This document shows, one piece after another, positions 34,352 through 43,122 of a stretch of DNA of 64,000 bases. The notes below the pieces were generated by a model. It was not told the DNA's origin. It was given only the letters and a program-made list of their open reading frames with translations, and did no database searches. How positions within the stretch are numbered: the first letter of the stretch is position 1; each line of letters starts with the position of its first letter. A program made the translations under genes and the position numbers. Source of the stretch: CAISIP01 sp031396205 (GTDB lineage Bacteria > Pseudomonadota > Gammaproteobacteria > Burkholderiales > Burkholderiaceae_C); NCBI GenBank assembly GCA_031396205.1, contig JANNKH010000056.1, positions 1 through 64,000 on the forward strand. The letters are read 5' to 3'.

Positions 34352-35214
34352 TGGGCCTGAATCTGGATCCGCGCCAACGGGCGATGCTGGCAGAAATGAA
34401 GGTGCCGGTATGGTGGCCTGTGGCCGACGTGGGCGCCGCGCCGCCGACGGCAGCGCTGGCCATGGCCGACGTCGATTTGCCCGCTGCAGACGCAGCGTCG
34501 GTCCGCTTTGGCCGCCCGGCAACGGCGGCCACCGGGACCACTGCCGTTGCGGCGGTCGTGCAAGCGGCTCGGCACAATGAGGCAGTGACGACAGCGGGAT
34601 CGGAGATCGACCAGATGGACTGGTCGCAGCTGCGTCAGGCGGTTGCGGGCTGTACCGCCTGCGGCCTGTGCGAAGGGCGCAAGGGCGCTGTTTTTTCGAT
34701 CGATCCCGCTCCCGTCCAGGCAGACTGGTTGATCGTCGGCGAGCCGCCTGACGAGCAGGAGGAACGTGCCGGCACGCCCTTTGTCGGTCCGTCCGGCCAG
34801 TTGCTGGACAACATGCTGCATGCCGTGCAGTGCTCGCGCCATGGGCAGGCGGGCGCTGGTGCCCGGCTGAGTTCAGTGGTGAAATGCCGCCCGGCCGCGG
34901 TCCGCAATCCGGGCGCCGAGGAGCTGGCTGTTTGCGCGCGTTACCTGCGGCGCGAGATCGCGCTGACACGGCCGCGGGTCATCGTGGCGATGGGCCGGTT
35001 CGCCGCCATGTCGCTGTTGGCCCAGGATTATCCGCAGGCATTGCAGCAGCCATTTGGCCAATTGCGCGGCAAGGTCTTTCGCTGCTTCGGGCTGCCTGTG
35101 ATCGTCACTTACCATCCATCCAAACTGCTGCGCGCACCGCTGGAGAAAGCCAATGCCTGGGCCGATCTGTGCCTGGCGCGCGCGCAGACGCAAACACCGC
35201 CTGCGTCCGCATGA
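34351..35214 (+). CDS. Uracil-DNA glycosylase, family 4 (Fe-S type)
   Basis: 287-residue DNA repair enzyme excising uracil. Four cysteines fit an Fe-S cluster: CTACGLC near residue 100, then Cys residues 15 apart in KCRPAAVRNPGAEELAVC. Family motifs are recognisable but altered: GEPPDEQEERAGTPFVG where GEAPG is usual, PFVGPSGQLLDNML, and the terminal YHPSKLLR. A 90-residue Ala-rich N-terminal extension, not part of the catalytic domain, is typical of betaproteobacterial members. ATG 34351 overlaps the upstream small ORF's stop; a four-base overlap couples it to pyrF. Confidence 0.92.
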   Translation: MGLNLDPRQRAMLAEMKVPVWWPVADVGAAPPTAALAMADVDLPAADAASVRFGRPATAATGTTAVAAVVQAARHNEAVTTAGSEIDQMDWSQLRQAVAGCTACGLCEGRKGAVFSIDPAPVQADWLIVGEPPDEQEERAGTPFVGPSGQLLDNMLHAVQCSRHGQAGAGARLSSVVKCRPAAVRNPGAEELAVCARYLRREIALTRPRVIVAMGRFAAMSLLAQDYPQALQQPFGQLRGKVFRCFGLPVIVTYHPSKLLRAPLEKANAWADLCLARAQTQTPPASA

Positions 35215-36050
35215 ACTTCATCGACAGACTCGCCCGGGCCGAAAGCCGCAACGGCTCCCTGCTGTGCGTGGGACTGGACCCGGAACCGGCCCGATTCCCG
35301 GACACTCTGCGCGGTGATGCCGGCAAGATATTCGACTTCTGTGCCGCCATCGTCGACGCCACCGCCGATCTGGTGCTGGCGTTCAAGCCGCAGATCGCTT
35401 ATTTCGCGGCGCACCGCGCCGAGGCGCAACTCGAGCAGCTGATGGCCCACATGCGCCGCAGCGCGCCCCACGTACCGGTGATCCTCGATGCCAAGCGTGG
35501 CGACATCGGTGCCACCGCCGAGCAATACGCGATCGAGGCGTTTGAGCGCTACGGCGCCGATGCAGTGACGCTGTCGCCGTTCATGGGTTTCGATTCGGTG
35601 CAGCCCTACCTCAAGCGCCACGACAAGGGCGCCTTTTTGCTGTGTCGCACCTCGAATCCGGGAGGCGACGACCTGCAGAACCAGCGCCTGGCTGGCGTCG
35701 ACGGCGAGCCCCTGTTGTACGAGCATATTGCGCGGCTAGCCCAGGGCCGGTGGAACACCAACGGCCAGCTCGGCCTGGTGGTGGGCGCCACCTACCCGGC
35801 CGAGATTGCCCGTGTGCGCGAACTGGCACCGACCCTGCCCTTGCTGATTCCCGGTGTCGGCGCCCAGGGCGGCGACGCGGCCAGCACGGTGCGCGCCGGC
35901 TGGCGCGGCGCCCATGGGCGCAGCACCGGGCCGATCGTGGTGAACTCGTCGCGTGCCATTCTGTATGCCTCGGCGGGCGCCGATTTCGTGGACGCCGCAC
36001 GCAACGAGGCGCGGCGTACGCGTGATGTGTTGCAGGCCGCGCGCGGCTGA
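35211..36050 (+). CDS. pyrF: Orotidine 5'-phosphate decarboxylase
   Basis: 279-residue enzyme making UMP from OMP in pyrimidine biosynthesis. The motif DAKRGDIGATAEQYA is the catalytic Asp-Lys-Asp region of the long (type 2) PyrF; SPFMGFDSVQPYL, FLLCRTSNPGG, VGATYPAEIARVRE and LIPGVGAQGGD agree. The ATG overlaps the glycosylase stop by four bases (ATGA). A short GC stem followed by six Ts at 36099-36118 may terminate this transcript. Confidence 0.97.
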   Translation: MNFIDRLARAESRNGSLLCVGLDPEPARFPDTLRGDAGKIFDFCAAIVDATADLVLAFKPQIAYFAAHRAEAQLEQLMAHMRRSAPHVPVILDAKRGDIGATAEQYAIEAFERYGADAVTLSPFMGFDSVQPYLKRHDKGAFLLCRTSNPGGDDLQNQRLAGVDGEPLLYEHIARLAQGRWNTNGQLGLVVGATYPAEIARVRELAPTLPLLIPGVGAQGGDAASTVRAGWRGAHGRSTGPIVVNSSRAILYASAGADFVDAARNEARRTRDVLQAARG

Positions 36051-36098
36051 ACAAGACCTGGCTCCCCCGTAGAGTGCAACCGCCGGCCGTCAGCCGTC

Positions 36099-36118
36099 GT
36101 CCGCCCGGACCCTTTTTT
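36099..36118 (+). terminator. Weak candidate terminator after pyrF
   Basis: GTCCGCCCGGAC forms a small GC stem (4-5 pairs) followed by CC and six Ts. The stem is short, so this is tentative. Confidence 0.3.
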
Positions 36119-36136
36119 CGCGTAGCTTCGCCCTGG

Positions 36137-36151
36137 GCTGGCCAAACCAGC
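36137..36151. promoter_or_regulatory. Small inverted repeat upstream of the oxygenase genes
   Basis: GCTGG and CCAGC flank the five bases CCAAA, 76 bases before the oxygenase ATG. Could be a regulator half-site pair; too short to assign. The rest of the 36051-36226 gap shows nothing else I recognise. Confidence 0.25.
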
Positions 36152-36226
36152 GCGCGTGATGGCCGGTGGCTATCATGGTGGTGGTGCGGCGCTCGACCTG
36201 CCGCGACCTAACCATGGAGCGTGGGC

Positions 36227-37513
36227 ATGCAGCAGCAACAACAACCCAGTGTGTTTCCCGAAGCCATCACGTGGGAAAACGAGGGCAGCAGCCGGATCCC
36301 GTTTGGGGTCTACACCAGCGAGCAGTTGCACAAGCGTGAGCTCGACCGCTTCTTCTACCGCGGTCACTGGAACTATGTCGGCCTGGAGGCCGAGATCCCC
36401 AACCCGGGCGATTTCAAGCGGACCGTCGTCGGTGAACGCTCGGTCATCCTGGTGCGCGACAAGTCGGGTGCGGTGCATGTGGTCGAGAACGTCTGCGCGC
36501 ACCGCGGCATGCAATTTTGCCGCGAGCGCCATGGCAACCGCAAGGAGTTCATCTGTCCCTACCACCAGTGGAGCTACACCTTGTCGGGCGAGTTGCAGGG
36601 CGTGCCGTTTCGCCGCGGCGTGCGCCAGGACGGCAAGGTCAACGGCGGCATGCCGGCCGACTTCGACCTCAAGCAGAACGGGTTGACGCAACTCAGGGTG
36701 GCCTGCCGTGGCGGCGTCGTGTTCGCGTCGTTCGACCACGGCGTGGAGTCCCTGGAAGACTATCTGGGGCCGGTGATCCTGGGCTATTTCGATCGCCTGT
36801 TCAATGGACGCAAACTCGCGATCTTGGGCTACAACCGCCAGCGCATTCCGGGCAACTGGAAGCTGATGCAGGAGAACATCAAGGACCCGTACCACCCCGG
36901 CCTGCTGCACACCTGGTTCGTCACCTTTGGCCTGTGGCGCGCCGATAACAAGTCCGAACTCAAGATGGACAGGCACCACCGCCATGCGGCGATGATCTCG
37001 ACGCGCGGCCAGTCCGGCAAGGCGGATCAGGTAACCCAGGTGTCCAGTTTCAAGGAAAGCATGCAACTGCACGACGATCGCTTCCTGGACATCGTGCCCG
37101 AAGCCTGGTGGGGCGGCCCTACCGCGGTGATGACGACGCTGTTTCCCAGCGTGATAGTGCAGCAGCAGGTCAACAGCGTGTCGATGCGGCACATCCAGCC
37201 CGATGGCCACGGCGCGTTCAACTTCGAATGGACCCATTTCGGTTTCGAGGATGACGATGCGGCCATGACCAAACGCCGGCTGCGCCAGGCCAATTTGTTC
37301 GGACCGGCCGGGTTTGTGTCGGCCGACGATGGCGAGGTGATCGAGTTCAGCCAGCGTGGCTTTGAAAGCAAGCCGGTGCACCGCACGCTGGCCGAACTGG
37401 GCGGGCGCGAGGTGGGCGACACCGACCACATGGTCACCGAGACGCTGATCCGGGGCATGTATCGCTACTGGCGCGCGGTGATGGAAAAGGAAGAACAAGG
37501 CGGCGTGGCATGA
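36227..37513 (+). CDS. Rieske aromatic-ring oxygenase large subunit (salicylate 5-hydroxylase/NagG-like)
   Basis: 428-residue oxygenase alpha subunit. The Rieske cluster ligands are in CAHRGMQFC and CPYHQW, and the mononuclear iron site in QENIKDPYHPGLLHTW (Asp, His, His). Several stretches, such as EAEIPNPGDFKRTVVGERSV and NRQRIPGNWKLM, closely resemble what I recall of NagG and AndAc, which hydroxylate salicylate or anthranilate; the true substrate is unproven. ATG 36227 has GGAG eight bases upstream; GTG 36221 is the alternative. Coupled to the small subunit by ATGA. No ferredoxin, reductase or ring-cleavage gene adjoins it. Confidence 0.88.
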   Translation: MQQQQQPSVFPEAITWENEGSSRIPFGVYTSEQLHKRELDRFFYRGHWNYVGLEAEIPNPGDFKRTVVGERSVILVRDKSGAVHVVENVCAHRGMQFCRERHGNRKEFICPYHQWSYTLSGELQGVPFRRGVRQDGKVNGGMPADFDLKQNGLTQLRVACRGGVVFASFDHGVESLEDYLGPVILGYFDRLFNGRKLAILGYNRQRIPGNWKLMQENIKDPYHPGLLHTWFVTFGLWRADNKSELKMDRHHRHAAMISTRGQSGKADQVTQVSSFKESMQLHDDRFLDIVPEAWWGGPTAVMTTLFPSVIVQQQVNSVSMRHIQPDGHGAFNFEWTHFGFEDDDAAMTKRRLRQANLFGPAGFVSADDGEVIEFSQRGFESKPVHRTLAELGGREVGDTDHMVTETLIRGMYRYWRAVMEKEEQGGVA

Positions 37514-37992
37514 GAGTCCCGATCGACCCGCAGGACTATCTGGAGGTGAGCCAGCTGTTGACCGAGTATGCCGCTGTCGTCGATGCCGCCGACTGGGACG
37601 CCTGGTGCGAACTGTTCACCGACGAGGGCATCTACAAGCTGATTCCGCGCGAGAACCATGAACGCGGCTTGCCGCTGGCGACGATGGATTTCGAGAGCAA
37701 GGGCATGCTCAAGGACCGCGCCTACGCCATCCGCGAGACCCTGTTCCACGACCCGTACTACCAGCGCCACGTGGTCGGCCCGCCGCGGGTGTTGGAGGTG
37801 CAGAAGAACCAGGTTGTTTGCGAGTCGAATTATGCGGTGTTCCGCACCAAGCTGTCGGAGTTGACGATGGTGTTCAATGTGGGGCGGTATCTGGATACCG
37901 TGGTGCGGACCGAGGCAGGGTGGCGGTTCGCGGTCAAGCTGTGTATTTATGACAGCGAGATGATTCCGAACTCGATAATTTATCCGGTGTAA
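37510..37992 (+). CDS. Rieske aromatic-ring oxygenase small subunit (NagH-like)
   Basis: 160-residue beta subunit of the SnoaL/NTF2-like fold: EVSQLLTEYAAVVDAADWD and WCELFTDEGIYKLIPRENHE at the N-terminus, then a beta sheet ending CIYDSEMIPNSIIYPV. It supports assembly of the alpha3beta3 oxygenase. Overlaps the large-subunit stop by four bases. Its last codons are duplicated in tandem just after the stop. Confidence 0.9.
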   Translation: MRVPIDPQDYLEVSQLLTEYAAVVDAADWDAWCELFTDEGIYKLIPRENHERGLPLATMDFESKGMLKDRAYAIRETLFHDPYYQRHVVGPPRVLEVQKNQVVCESNYAVFRTKLSELTMVFNVGRYLDTVVRTEAGWRFAVKLCIYDSEMIPNSIIYPV

Positions 37993-38004
37993 TTTATCCG
38001 GTGT
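37977..38004 (+). repeat. Perfect 14-base tandem duplication at the end of the small-subunit gene
   Basis: AATTTATCCGGTGT occurs twice head to tail (37977-37990 and 37991-38004), the first copy being the end of the oxygenase small-subunit gene including part of its stop. It suggests a recent slippage or end-joining event. The following 190 bases to 38193 show no gene I can support. Confidence 0.8.
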
Positions 38005-38193
38005 AGGTATGTTCTTTTTGGCAGGGCGAATCCGCTGTGGCCCGCCGATAAAGCATGGTTCGAGGTTGGGAGGCGCCGAGGAGTTGCTGCAGGAGTGGGC
38101 GGCAGGCGGTGAAAAATCGTGGTTCGGTTCGGTGAGGTTCAGGAGCAAGCTGGTTTCGTACTGCCGGCAGAGCTATCCCGCGACCCTACGGAA

Positions 38194-38609
38194 ATGCATA
38201 TGCAACGCAGAACCATGATCCTGGCGGGTGCCACACTGCTGTCGGCAACAGGGCCGGTTTTCGCGCAGTCGGCACAGAAGATGGTCCGCATCGGACTTCT
38301 TGTTGGCTCCGATGCCGGGGTGCGCGAGCAGGCGTTGCGCTTGCGGCCAGGCACAAGATTCCTGCGGTCTACGGTCTCAGGGAATTTGTCGACGAAGGCG
38401 GCCTGATGAGTTACGGCGAAAGCATGGTCGCCGCTTACCGGGGCGTCGGCGGCTATATCGGCAAGATTATTGCGAGCGTCAAGCCTGGCGACTTGCCGGT
38501 CACGCAGCCGACCGTATTTGAACTCGTGGTCAGTCTGAAAACCGCCAAGACGCTCGGCGTCGTTGTACCCCGGGAATTGCTGCTCAGCGCCAATGCCGTG
38601 ATCCAGTAG
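38194..38609 (+). pseudogene. ABC-type substrate-binding protein gene with internal deletion
   Basis: The 5' end encodes a lipid- or Sec-type leader (MQRRTMILAGATLLSATG...FAQ) and the start of a mature protein (VRIGLLVGSD). The 3' end, in a different frame, encodes ARHKIPAVYGLREFVDEGG then SYGESMVAAYRGVGGYIGKI and ...QPTVFELVVSLKTAK, which matches the C-terminus of the ABC_sub_bind family (about 320 residues). Only about 135 codons of DNA remain, so roughly 200 codons of the middle are gone, with the join near 38352 and a frame change. Not functional. It follows the oxygenase pair and may have been part of an uptake system. Confidence 0.75.
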
Positions 38610-38679
38610 GGCTGTCGGCGGGGTCGGGTGCCGGCCTCGCTGGCGTGCGGGTCCGGGCGAAGGGTGTGTAGTAGCTGCA

Positions 38680-40062
38680 TCAGATCCGCTTCGCTTTCCT
38701 GGCTGGTGCGTCCTTGCCCTCCTGCATCTTCCCCACCACCCGAAAACACCACCAGATTCCGAACAGACCGAACGCGATCACGCCCAATCCGTATCCGGCC
38801 AAGGCCCCCTTGGCTCCAAACCACGACTGGCCCAGCCATACGAACGGGATCACCCCCAGCGTCGAGCGGCCCCAATTCAGCGCGGTCGAGTAGAACGCGA
38901 ACCCCAGGTTGTTGAAGGCCGCGTTGGCGACGAACAGCGCGCCGTTGAACAGGAAGCTGCCAGCAACAAATATGCAGAAGAAAACGATCAGTTCGCGCGC
39001 CAGGCCGTGCGACTGGAAGATGTCGGCGATCCAGCCGCTGCCCAGCGCCATCAATATCCATGCCGTCAACGCGTAGACGAGCGTGACCTTGAGGCTGTCG
39101 CGCACGGTACTGGTGACGCGGTCAAAGCGCTGGGCGCCGAAGTTCTGGCCGATGATCGGGCCAATGGCGCCCGACAGCGCAAACAACGCGCCGAACGCGA
39201 CCGGGATGATGCGCTGGATCACGGTCCAACCGGCGACGGCCTCGTCGCCGAAGGACGAGATGGACGTGGTCACGAAGGCATTGCCGACCGGCGTTGCGAT
39301 CTGGGTCAGCACAGCAGGCAGCGCGATGGCCATGAACGGTTTGAGTTCGCGCAGCACCAGCACGGCGTCGGGCCGGGCGATCAGCTTATGCACCCGCCAC
39401 AAGCCGTGCAGGCCGATCGCGACCATGGCGATGCGCACGATGACGGTGGCGATCGCCACGCCGTGCAGTTCCAGGCCCAGGCCCAGAATTAGCAGCGGGT
39501 CCATCACCAGTGCGGTGGCGGCCGCGCCCAGCGTCACGTACATCGCGCGCCGCGCGTCGCCGGTGGCGCGCAGCAAGCCCGACAGGCACATGCCCACCCC
39601 CAGCAGTGGCCAGGACGGCAGCACGATGCGCGTCAGCGTGGCGGCGCGTTCGGCGGTCTCGCCGCGGGCGCCCAGCAGGTGCATGGCCGGGTCGATCAGC
39701 GGGTAGCTGACCAAGGCCAGCAGCGCCATGCAGCTGCCCACGATGATCAGCGACGCCCCAGCGATCTGACGCGCCAGCGCCAGCTGGCCGCGCCCCAATG
39801 CCCGAGAGGTAAGGGCAGTCGCGGCGATGGACAGGCCGACCGCTGTCGATGTGCCCAGGAACAGCAGGGTGGAGGCGTAACCCAGCGCCGCCGTCAGCGC
39901 CGGTTGTTCGAGCAGCGCGATGTAGAACAGGTTCAGCGCATCGACGGCAAACACCGCGACCAGGCCGATCGAGCCGGCGGCGGTCATGCGGATCACATGG
40001 CCCAGCGTCGAGCCGGTGACCAGGCGGCCTGGTGTCGCCGTGGCGTCGGACGCTTTGTGCAT
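38680..40062 (-). CDS. MATE family efflux transporter
   Basis: 460-residue multidrug/toxic-compound exporter with about twelve helices in two bundles. The first bundle starts TLGHVIRMTAAGSIGLVAVF, a loop has SRALGRGQLALARQIAGASL, and the second bundle includes LKPFMAIALPAVLTQIATPV and ALSGAIGPIIGQNFGAQRFD. The C-terminus is basic. ATG 40062 is preferred over an extension to 40110 that is Arg/Pro-rich. Substrate unknown. Stands 56 bases after proA on the same strand. Confidence 0.92.
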   Translation of the reverse strand: MHKASDATATPGRLVTGSTLGHVIRMTAAGSIGLVAVFAVDALNLFYIALLEQPALTAALGYASTLLFLGTSTAVGLSIAATALTSRALGRGQLALARQIAGASLIIVGSCMALLALVSYPLIDPAMHLLGARGETAERAATLTRIVLPSWPLLGVGMCLSGLLRATGDARRAMYVTLGAAATALVMDPLLILGLGLELHGVAIATVIVRIAMVAIGLHGLWRVHKLIARPDAVLVLRELKPFMAIALPAVLTQIATPVGNAFVTTSISSFGDEAVAGWTVIQRIIPVAFGALFALSGAIGPIIGQNFGAQRFDRVTSTVRDSLKVTLVYALTAWILMALGSGWIADIFQSHGLARELIVFFCIFVAGSFLFNGALFVANAAFNNLGFAFYSTALNWGRSTLGVIPFVWLGQSWFGAKGALAGYGLGVIAFGLFGIWWCFRVVGKMQEGKDAPARKAKRI

Positions 40063-40118
40063 GGGGTGGTGTGTGCGGGCGAGGCCAGGCCCTCGCAAGC
40101 TGCGCAGCAACAGCGCGG

Positions 40119-41399
40119 CTAGCCGCGCACTTCCCCGTTGCCCAGCACCACGTACTTCAGCGACGTGAGGCCCTCGATGCCCACCGGTCCGCGGGCATGG
40201 AACTTGTCGGTGCTGATGCCGATCTCGGCGCCCAGTCCGTATTCAAAACCGTCGGCGAACCGCGTGCTCGTGTTGACCATCACGCTGGCTGAATCGACCT
40301 CGCGCAGAAAGCGTTGCGCATGCAGGTGGTCGCGCGTGATGATGGCGTCCGTGTGGTGGCTGCCGTAGTGGTTGATATGCGCAACAGCCGCATCCAGGCC
40401 CTCGACGATCTTGATGCTGATGACCGGCGCCAGATATTCGGTGAACCAGTCCTGCTCGGTGGCAACTACCAGCTTGGCCCCGGGTATGCCGGCGAGCAGG
40501 TTGCGGCTGTCCGGGCAGACGCGCATTTCGACGCCTTTGGCAGCATAGATGGCCCCGATCGCGGGCAAAAAATCTTTCGCCGCGCCGCGCGCGACCAGCA
40601 GGCTCTCGCTGGCATTGCAGGGGCTGTATTTCTGGGTCTTGGCGTTGTCGGCCACCGCAACCGCCATGGCGATATCGCAAGGGTCATCCACGTACACATG
40701 GCAGTTGCCGTCCAGGTGTTTGAGCACCGGCACGCGCGCGTCGCGGCTGATGCGTTCGATCAGGCCCTTGCCGCCGCGCGGGATCGCCATGTCGACATAC
40801 TGGGGCATGGTGATCAGCTCGCCCACAACCGCGCGGTCGGTGATCTGCACCAACTGCACGCCATCGCCCGGCAGGCCGGCGTCAACCAGCGCCTGGTGCA
40901 CCAGCAGCGCCAGCGCCTTGTTCGAATCGATGGCTTCCGAGCCACCGCGCAAGATGCAGGCGTTGCCGCTCTTGATTGCCAGGCTGGCCGCCTCGATCGT
41001 GACATTGGGGCGGCTCTCGAACACCATCGCGAACACGCCGATCGGCACCCGCATCTGACCCACCCGGATGCCGCTGGGCTGCTGCACCATGCCGCTGATC
41101 TGCCCGATCACATCGGGCATCGCGGCGAGCTGCTCGCAGCCCTGGGCCACTGTCTCGATGATTTTCGGCGTCAGTCGCAGGCGGTCAACCATCGGCGCGG
41201 ACAGCCCGGCAGCGCTGGCCCGATCAAGGTCCCGTGCATTGGCCGTTTGCAGTGCCGGCAGGCTGGAGCGCAGCAGGCCCGCCAGTGTGCGCAGACAGGC
41301 GTTGCGCAGCGCGGTGTCGGCCTTGGCCATCGCGCCCGATGCGGTGCGTGCCTGCAAGCCCAGCGTCTGGCTGTATTCGGCGATGTTGGCGGCGTTCAT
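40119..41399 (-). CDS. proA: Glutamate-5-semialdehyde dehydrogenase (gamma-glutamyl phosphate reductase)
   Basis: 426-residue NADPH-dependent enzyme that reduces gamma-glutamyl phosphate, the second step of proline synthesis. The catalytic cysteine is in SPCNASESLLVARG; VFESRPNVTIEAASLAIKSG and FADGFEYGLGAEIGISTDKF are signatures. Length and both ends are normal. It is followed by the MATE gene and preceded by holA on the same strand after a 112-base gap that shows nothing notable. Confidence 0.97.
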   Translation of the reverse strand: MNAANIAEYSQTLGLQARTASGAMAKADTALRNACLRTLAGLLRSSLPALQTANARDLDRASAAGLSAPMVDRLRLTPKIIETVAQGCEQLAAMPDVIGQISGMVQQPSGIRVGQMRVPIGVFAMVFESRPNVTIEAASLAIKSGNACILRGGSEAIDSNKALALLVHQALVDAGLPGDGVQLVQITDRAVVGELITMPQYVDMAIPRGGKGLIERISRDARVPVLKHLDGNCHVYVDDPCDIAMAVAVADNAKTQKYSPCNASESLLVARGAAKDFLPAIGAIYAAKGVEMRVCPDSRNLLAGIPGAKLVVATEQDWFTEYLAPVISIKIVEGLDAAVAHINHYGSHHTDAIITRDHLHAQRFLREVDSASVMVNTSTRFADGFEYGLGAEIGISTDKFHARGPVGIEGLTSLKYVVLGNGEVRG

Positions 41400-41511
41400 G
41401 CGGACATTTTCTCACGCCAAGCGCGGCATGTCCGGGCTCCCGCGGCGCCTGGGGGAAGGGTCATGCAGGGCCGCACGTCGGTGCGCCGCTACGCGATGGG
41501 CTAGTGCATTC

Positions 41512-42564
41512 TCACTGCGCGACGCAGGCGCCGCACAGTCCCATTGCCAGTCGGTGCAGTGCCTGCCACGGGTCGGTCGGCCAGCCCGGTACCTTCAGGC
41601 CCTTGACGATGCCGTCGACCTGGTGCGCCTGCAGCAACAGGTCGGTCAGCCGCGCAGTGTCCAGCCGCGGCAATACCCGCTCGAACAGGCGTTCGCGCGC
41701 GCCCCACACCCGCTGCTCGCGCAGGGCCATCGGCAGCGGTCGACCCTCGCCCATGGCGTTGCGCACCCGCATGAGCGCCCGGATGTCCTCGGCCAGGCTG
41801 TAATGCACCAGTACCGGCGCTTCGCCCTCGGCCTGCAGGCCGTCCAACATACGCTGCACCCGCGCCCACTGTCCCGCCAGCACCGATTCGCTGAGCTTGA
41901 ACACATCGTAGCGGGCGACATTGAGCACGGCGCGTTCGATGTCTTCGAATCCCAGTTCGCCGGTCGGGTACAACAGGGCCAGTTTCTGGATCTCCTGGTG
42001 CGCTGCGAGCAGATTGCCTTCGACCCGGTCGGCGAAGAACTGCAGGCTGCGCTGGCCCTCGACGCCGGGTTTGACGCGTTGCTCCTGCCGGGCCAGGCGT
42101 TGTGCAAGCCATTGCGCCAAAGCGGCGCGGTCGACCGGCTCCAGCGCCACGGTGACGCCGTGTTTCTCCAGCGCACCGAACCAGGCAGCGCTGCGGGCGG
42201 CCTTGTCCAGTCGCGGCAGCAGCACGATCGTCAACAGGTCGTCATTGCCCGTTGACTGTTCGCACAATTGCAGGATGGCGGTGCTGCCCTCCTTGCCCGG
42301 CTTGCCCGACGGAATGCGGATCTCGACAATCTGCTTGTCGGAGAACAGGCTCAGCGAGCCGCCCGCGGCCAGCACCTCACTCCAGTCGAAATGGGCACCA
42401 GCCACGATATGGGAGCTGCGTTCGGTAAACCCGGCCTGCCGCGCGGTGGCGCGGATTGCGTCGGCCGCCTCCTGAATCAGCAGCGGCTCGTCGCCGTGCA
42501 GCGTGTACAGCGCACGCATACCTTTTTGCAGGTGCTGCTGCAGTTGGCCGGCGGCAAGTTGCAT
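41512..42564 (-). CDS. holA: DNA polymerase III subunit delta
   Basis: 350-residue clamp-loader subunit. The N-terminal AAA-like domain contains LYTLHGDEPLLIQEAADAIR, a region lacking a Walker A as expected for delta. A helical C-terminal collar follows. Part of the holA-lptE-leuS cluster, 57 bases after lptE in transcription direction. No anomalies. Confidence 0.95.
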   Translation of the reverse strand: MQLAAGQLQQHLQKGMRALYTLHGDEPLLIQEAADAIRATARQAGFTERSSHIVAGAHFDWSEVLAAGGSLSLFSDKQIVEIRIPSGKPGKEGSTAILQLCEQSTGNDDLLTIVLLPRLDKAARSAAWFGALEKHGVTVALEPVDRAALAQWLAQRLARQEQRVKPGVEGQRSLQFFADRVEGNLLAAHQEIQKLALLYPTGELGFEDIERAVLNVARYDVFKLSESVLAGQWARVQRMLDGLQAEGEAPVLVHYSLAEDIRALMRVRNAMGEGRPLPMALREQRVWGARERLFERVLPRLDTARLTDLLLQAHQVDGIVKGLKVPGWPTDPWQALHRLAMGLCGACVAQ

Positions 42565-42621
42565 ACCCAGTTCAGCAGGCTGCGGGAGAGGCGCGCGGCA
42601 GAGCGGGCGGCGCCCGTCCGG

Positions 42622-43122
42622 TCACAGCGCCTTGACCGCCGCCAGACGGCGAATGAGCTGCTGCACGATGTCGGACTGCATGTCGCGGTACATCAGACCT
42701 TCTTCGGCCTCCTTGGCCAGCACCGCGGATTCATTGAAGCTGATGTCGCGTTGCAGCAGCAGTTCGGTCGGTCCGATCAGCTCCTTGCCCTGCGGTGTGC
42801 GCAGGCGAAACCGCAGCCGGGTGCGCAACTGGAATTCGCGTACCTGTCCCGAGGCATTGACGCCGACGACGGTTTTTTCGCGCGCTTCGTTCAAGATGTC
42901 CAGCACGGCTTCGGCCGCGTCGCGGGCCTTGGGGTCTTCGATCAGGGCCAGGCTGCCCAGCGATGCCAGGTTGCGCTTGAGCTCGTTGCCGATCGGCGAG
43001 GTCTCGACCGCATTGACGTACAAGGACCGGAACGCCAATTCGGGCGCGCCACGCAGCTGGAACCCGCAACCGGCCAGGGTCAACGCGATGCCCGCGACGA
43101 CCATGCAACGACGCTGCATCAT
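42622..43122 (-). CDS. lptE: LPS-assembly lipoprotein LptE
   Basis: 166-residue outer-membrane lipoprotein that plugs and stabilises LptD. A lipoprotein signal with lipobox LAGC is at the start (VAGIALTLAGCGFQLRG); the body is a two-layer sandwich. ATG 43122 overlaps the leuS stop by four bases, the standard betaproteobacterial arrangement. Regulation is with leuS. Confidence 0.93.
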   Translation of the reverse strand: MMQRRCMVVAGIALTLAGCGFQLRGAPELAFRSLYVNAVETSPIGNELKRNLASLGSLALIEDPKARDAAEAVLDILNEAREKTVVGVNASGQVREFQLRTRLRFRLRTPQGKELIGPTELLLQRDISFNESAVLAKEAEEGLMYRDMQSDIVQQLIRRLAAVKAL

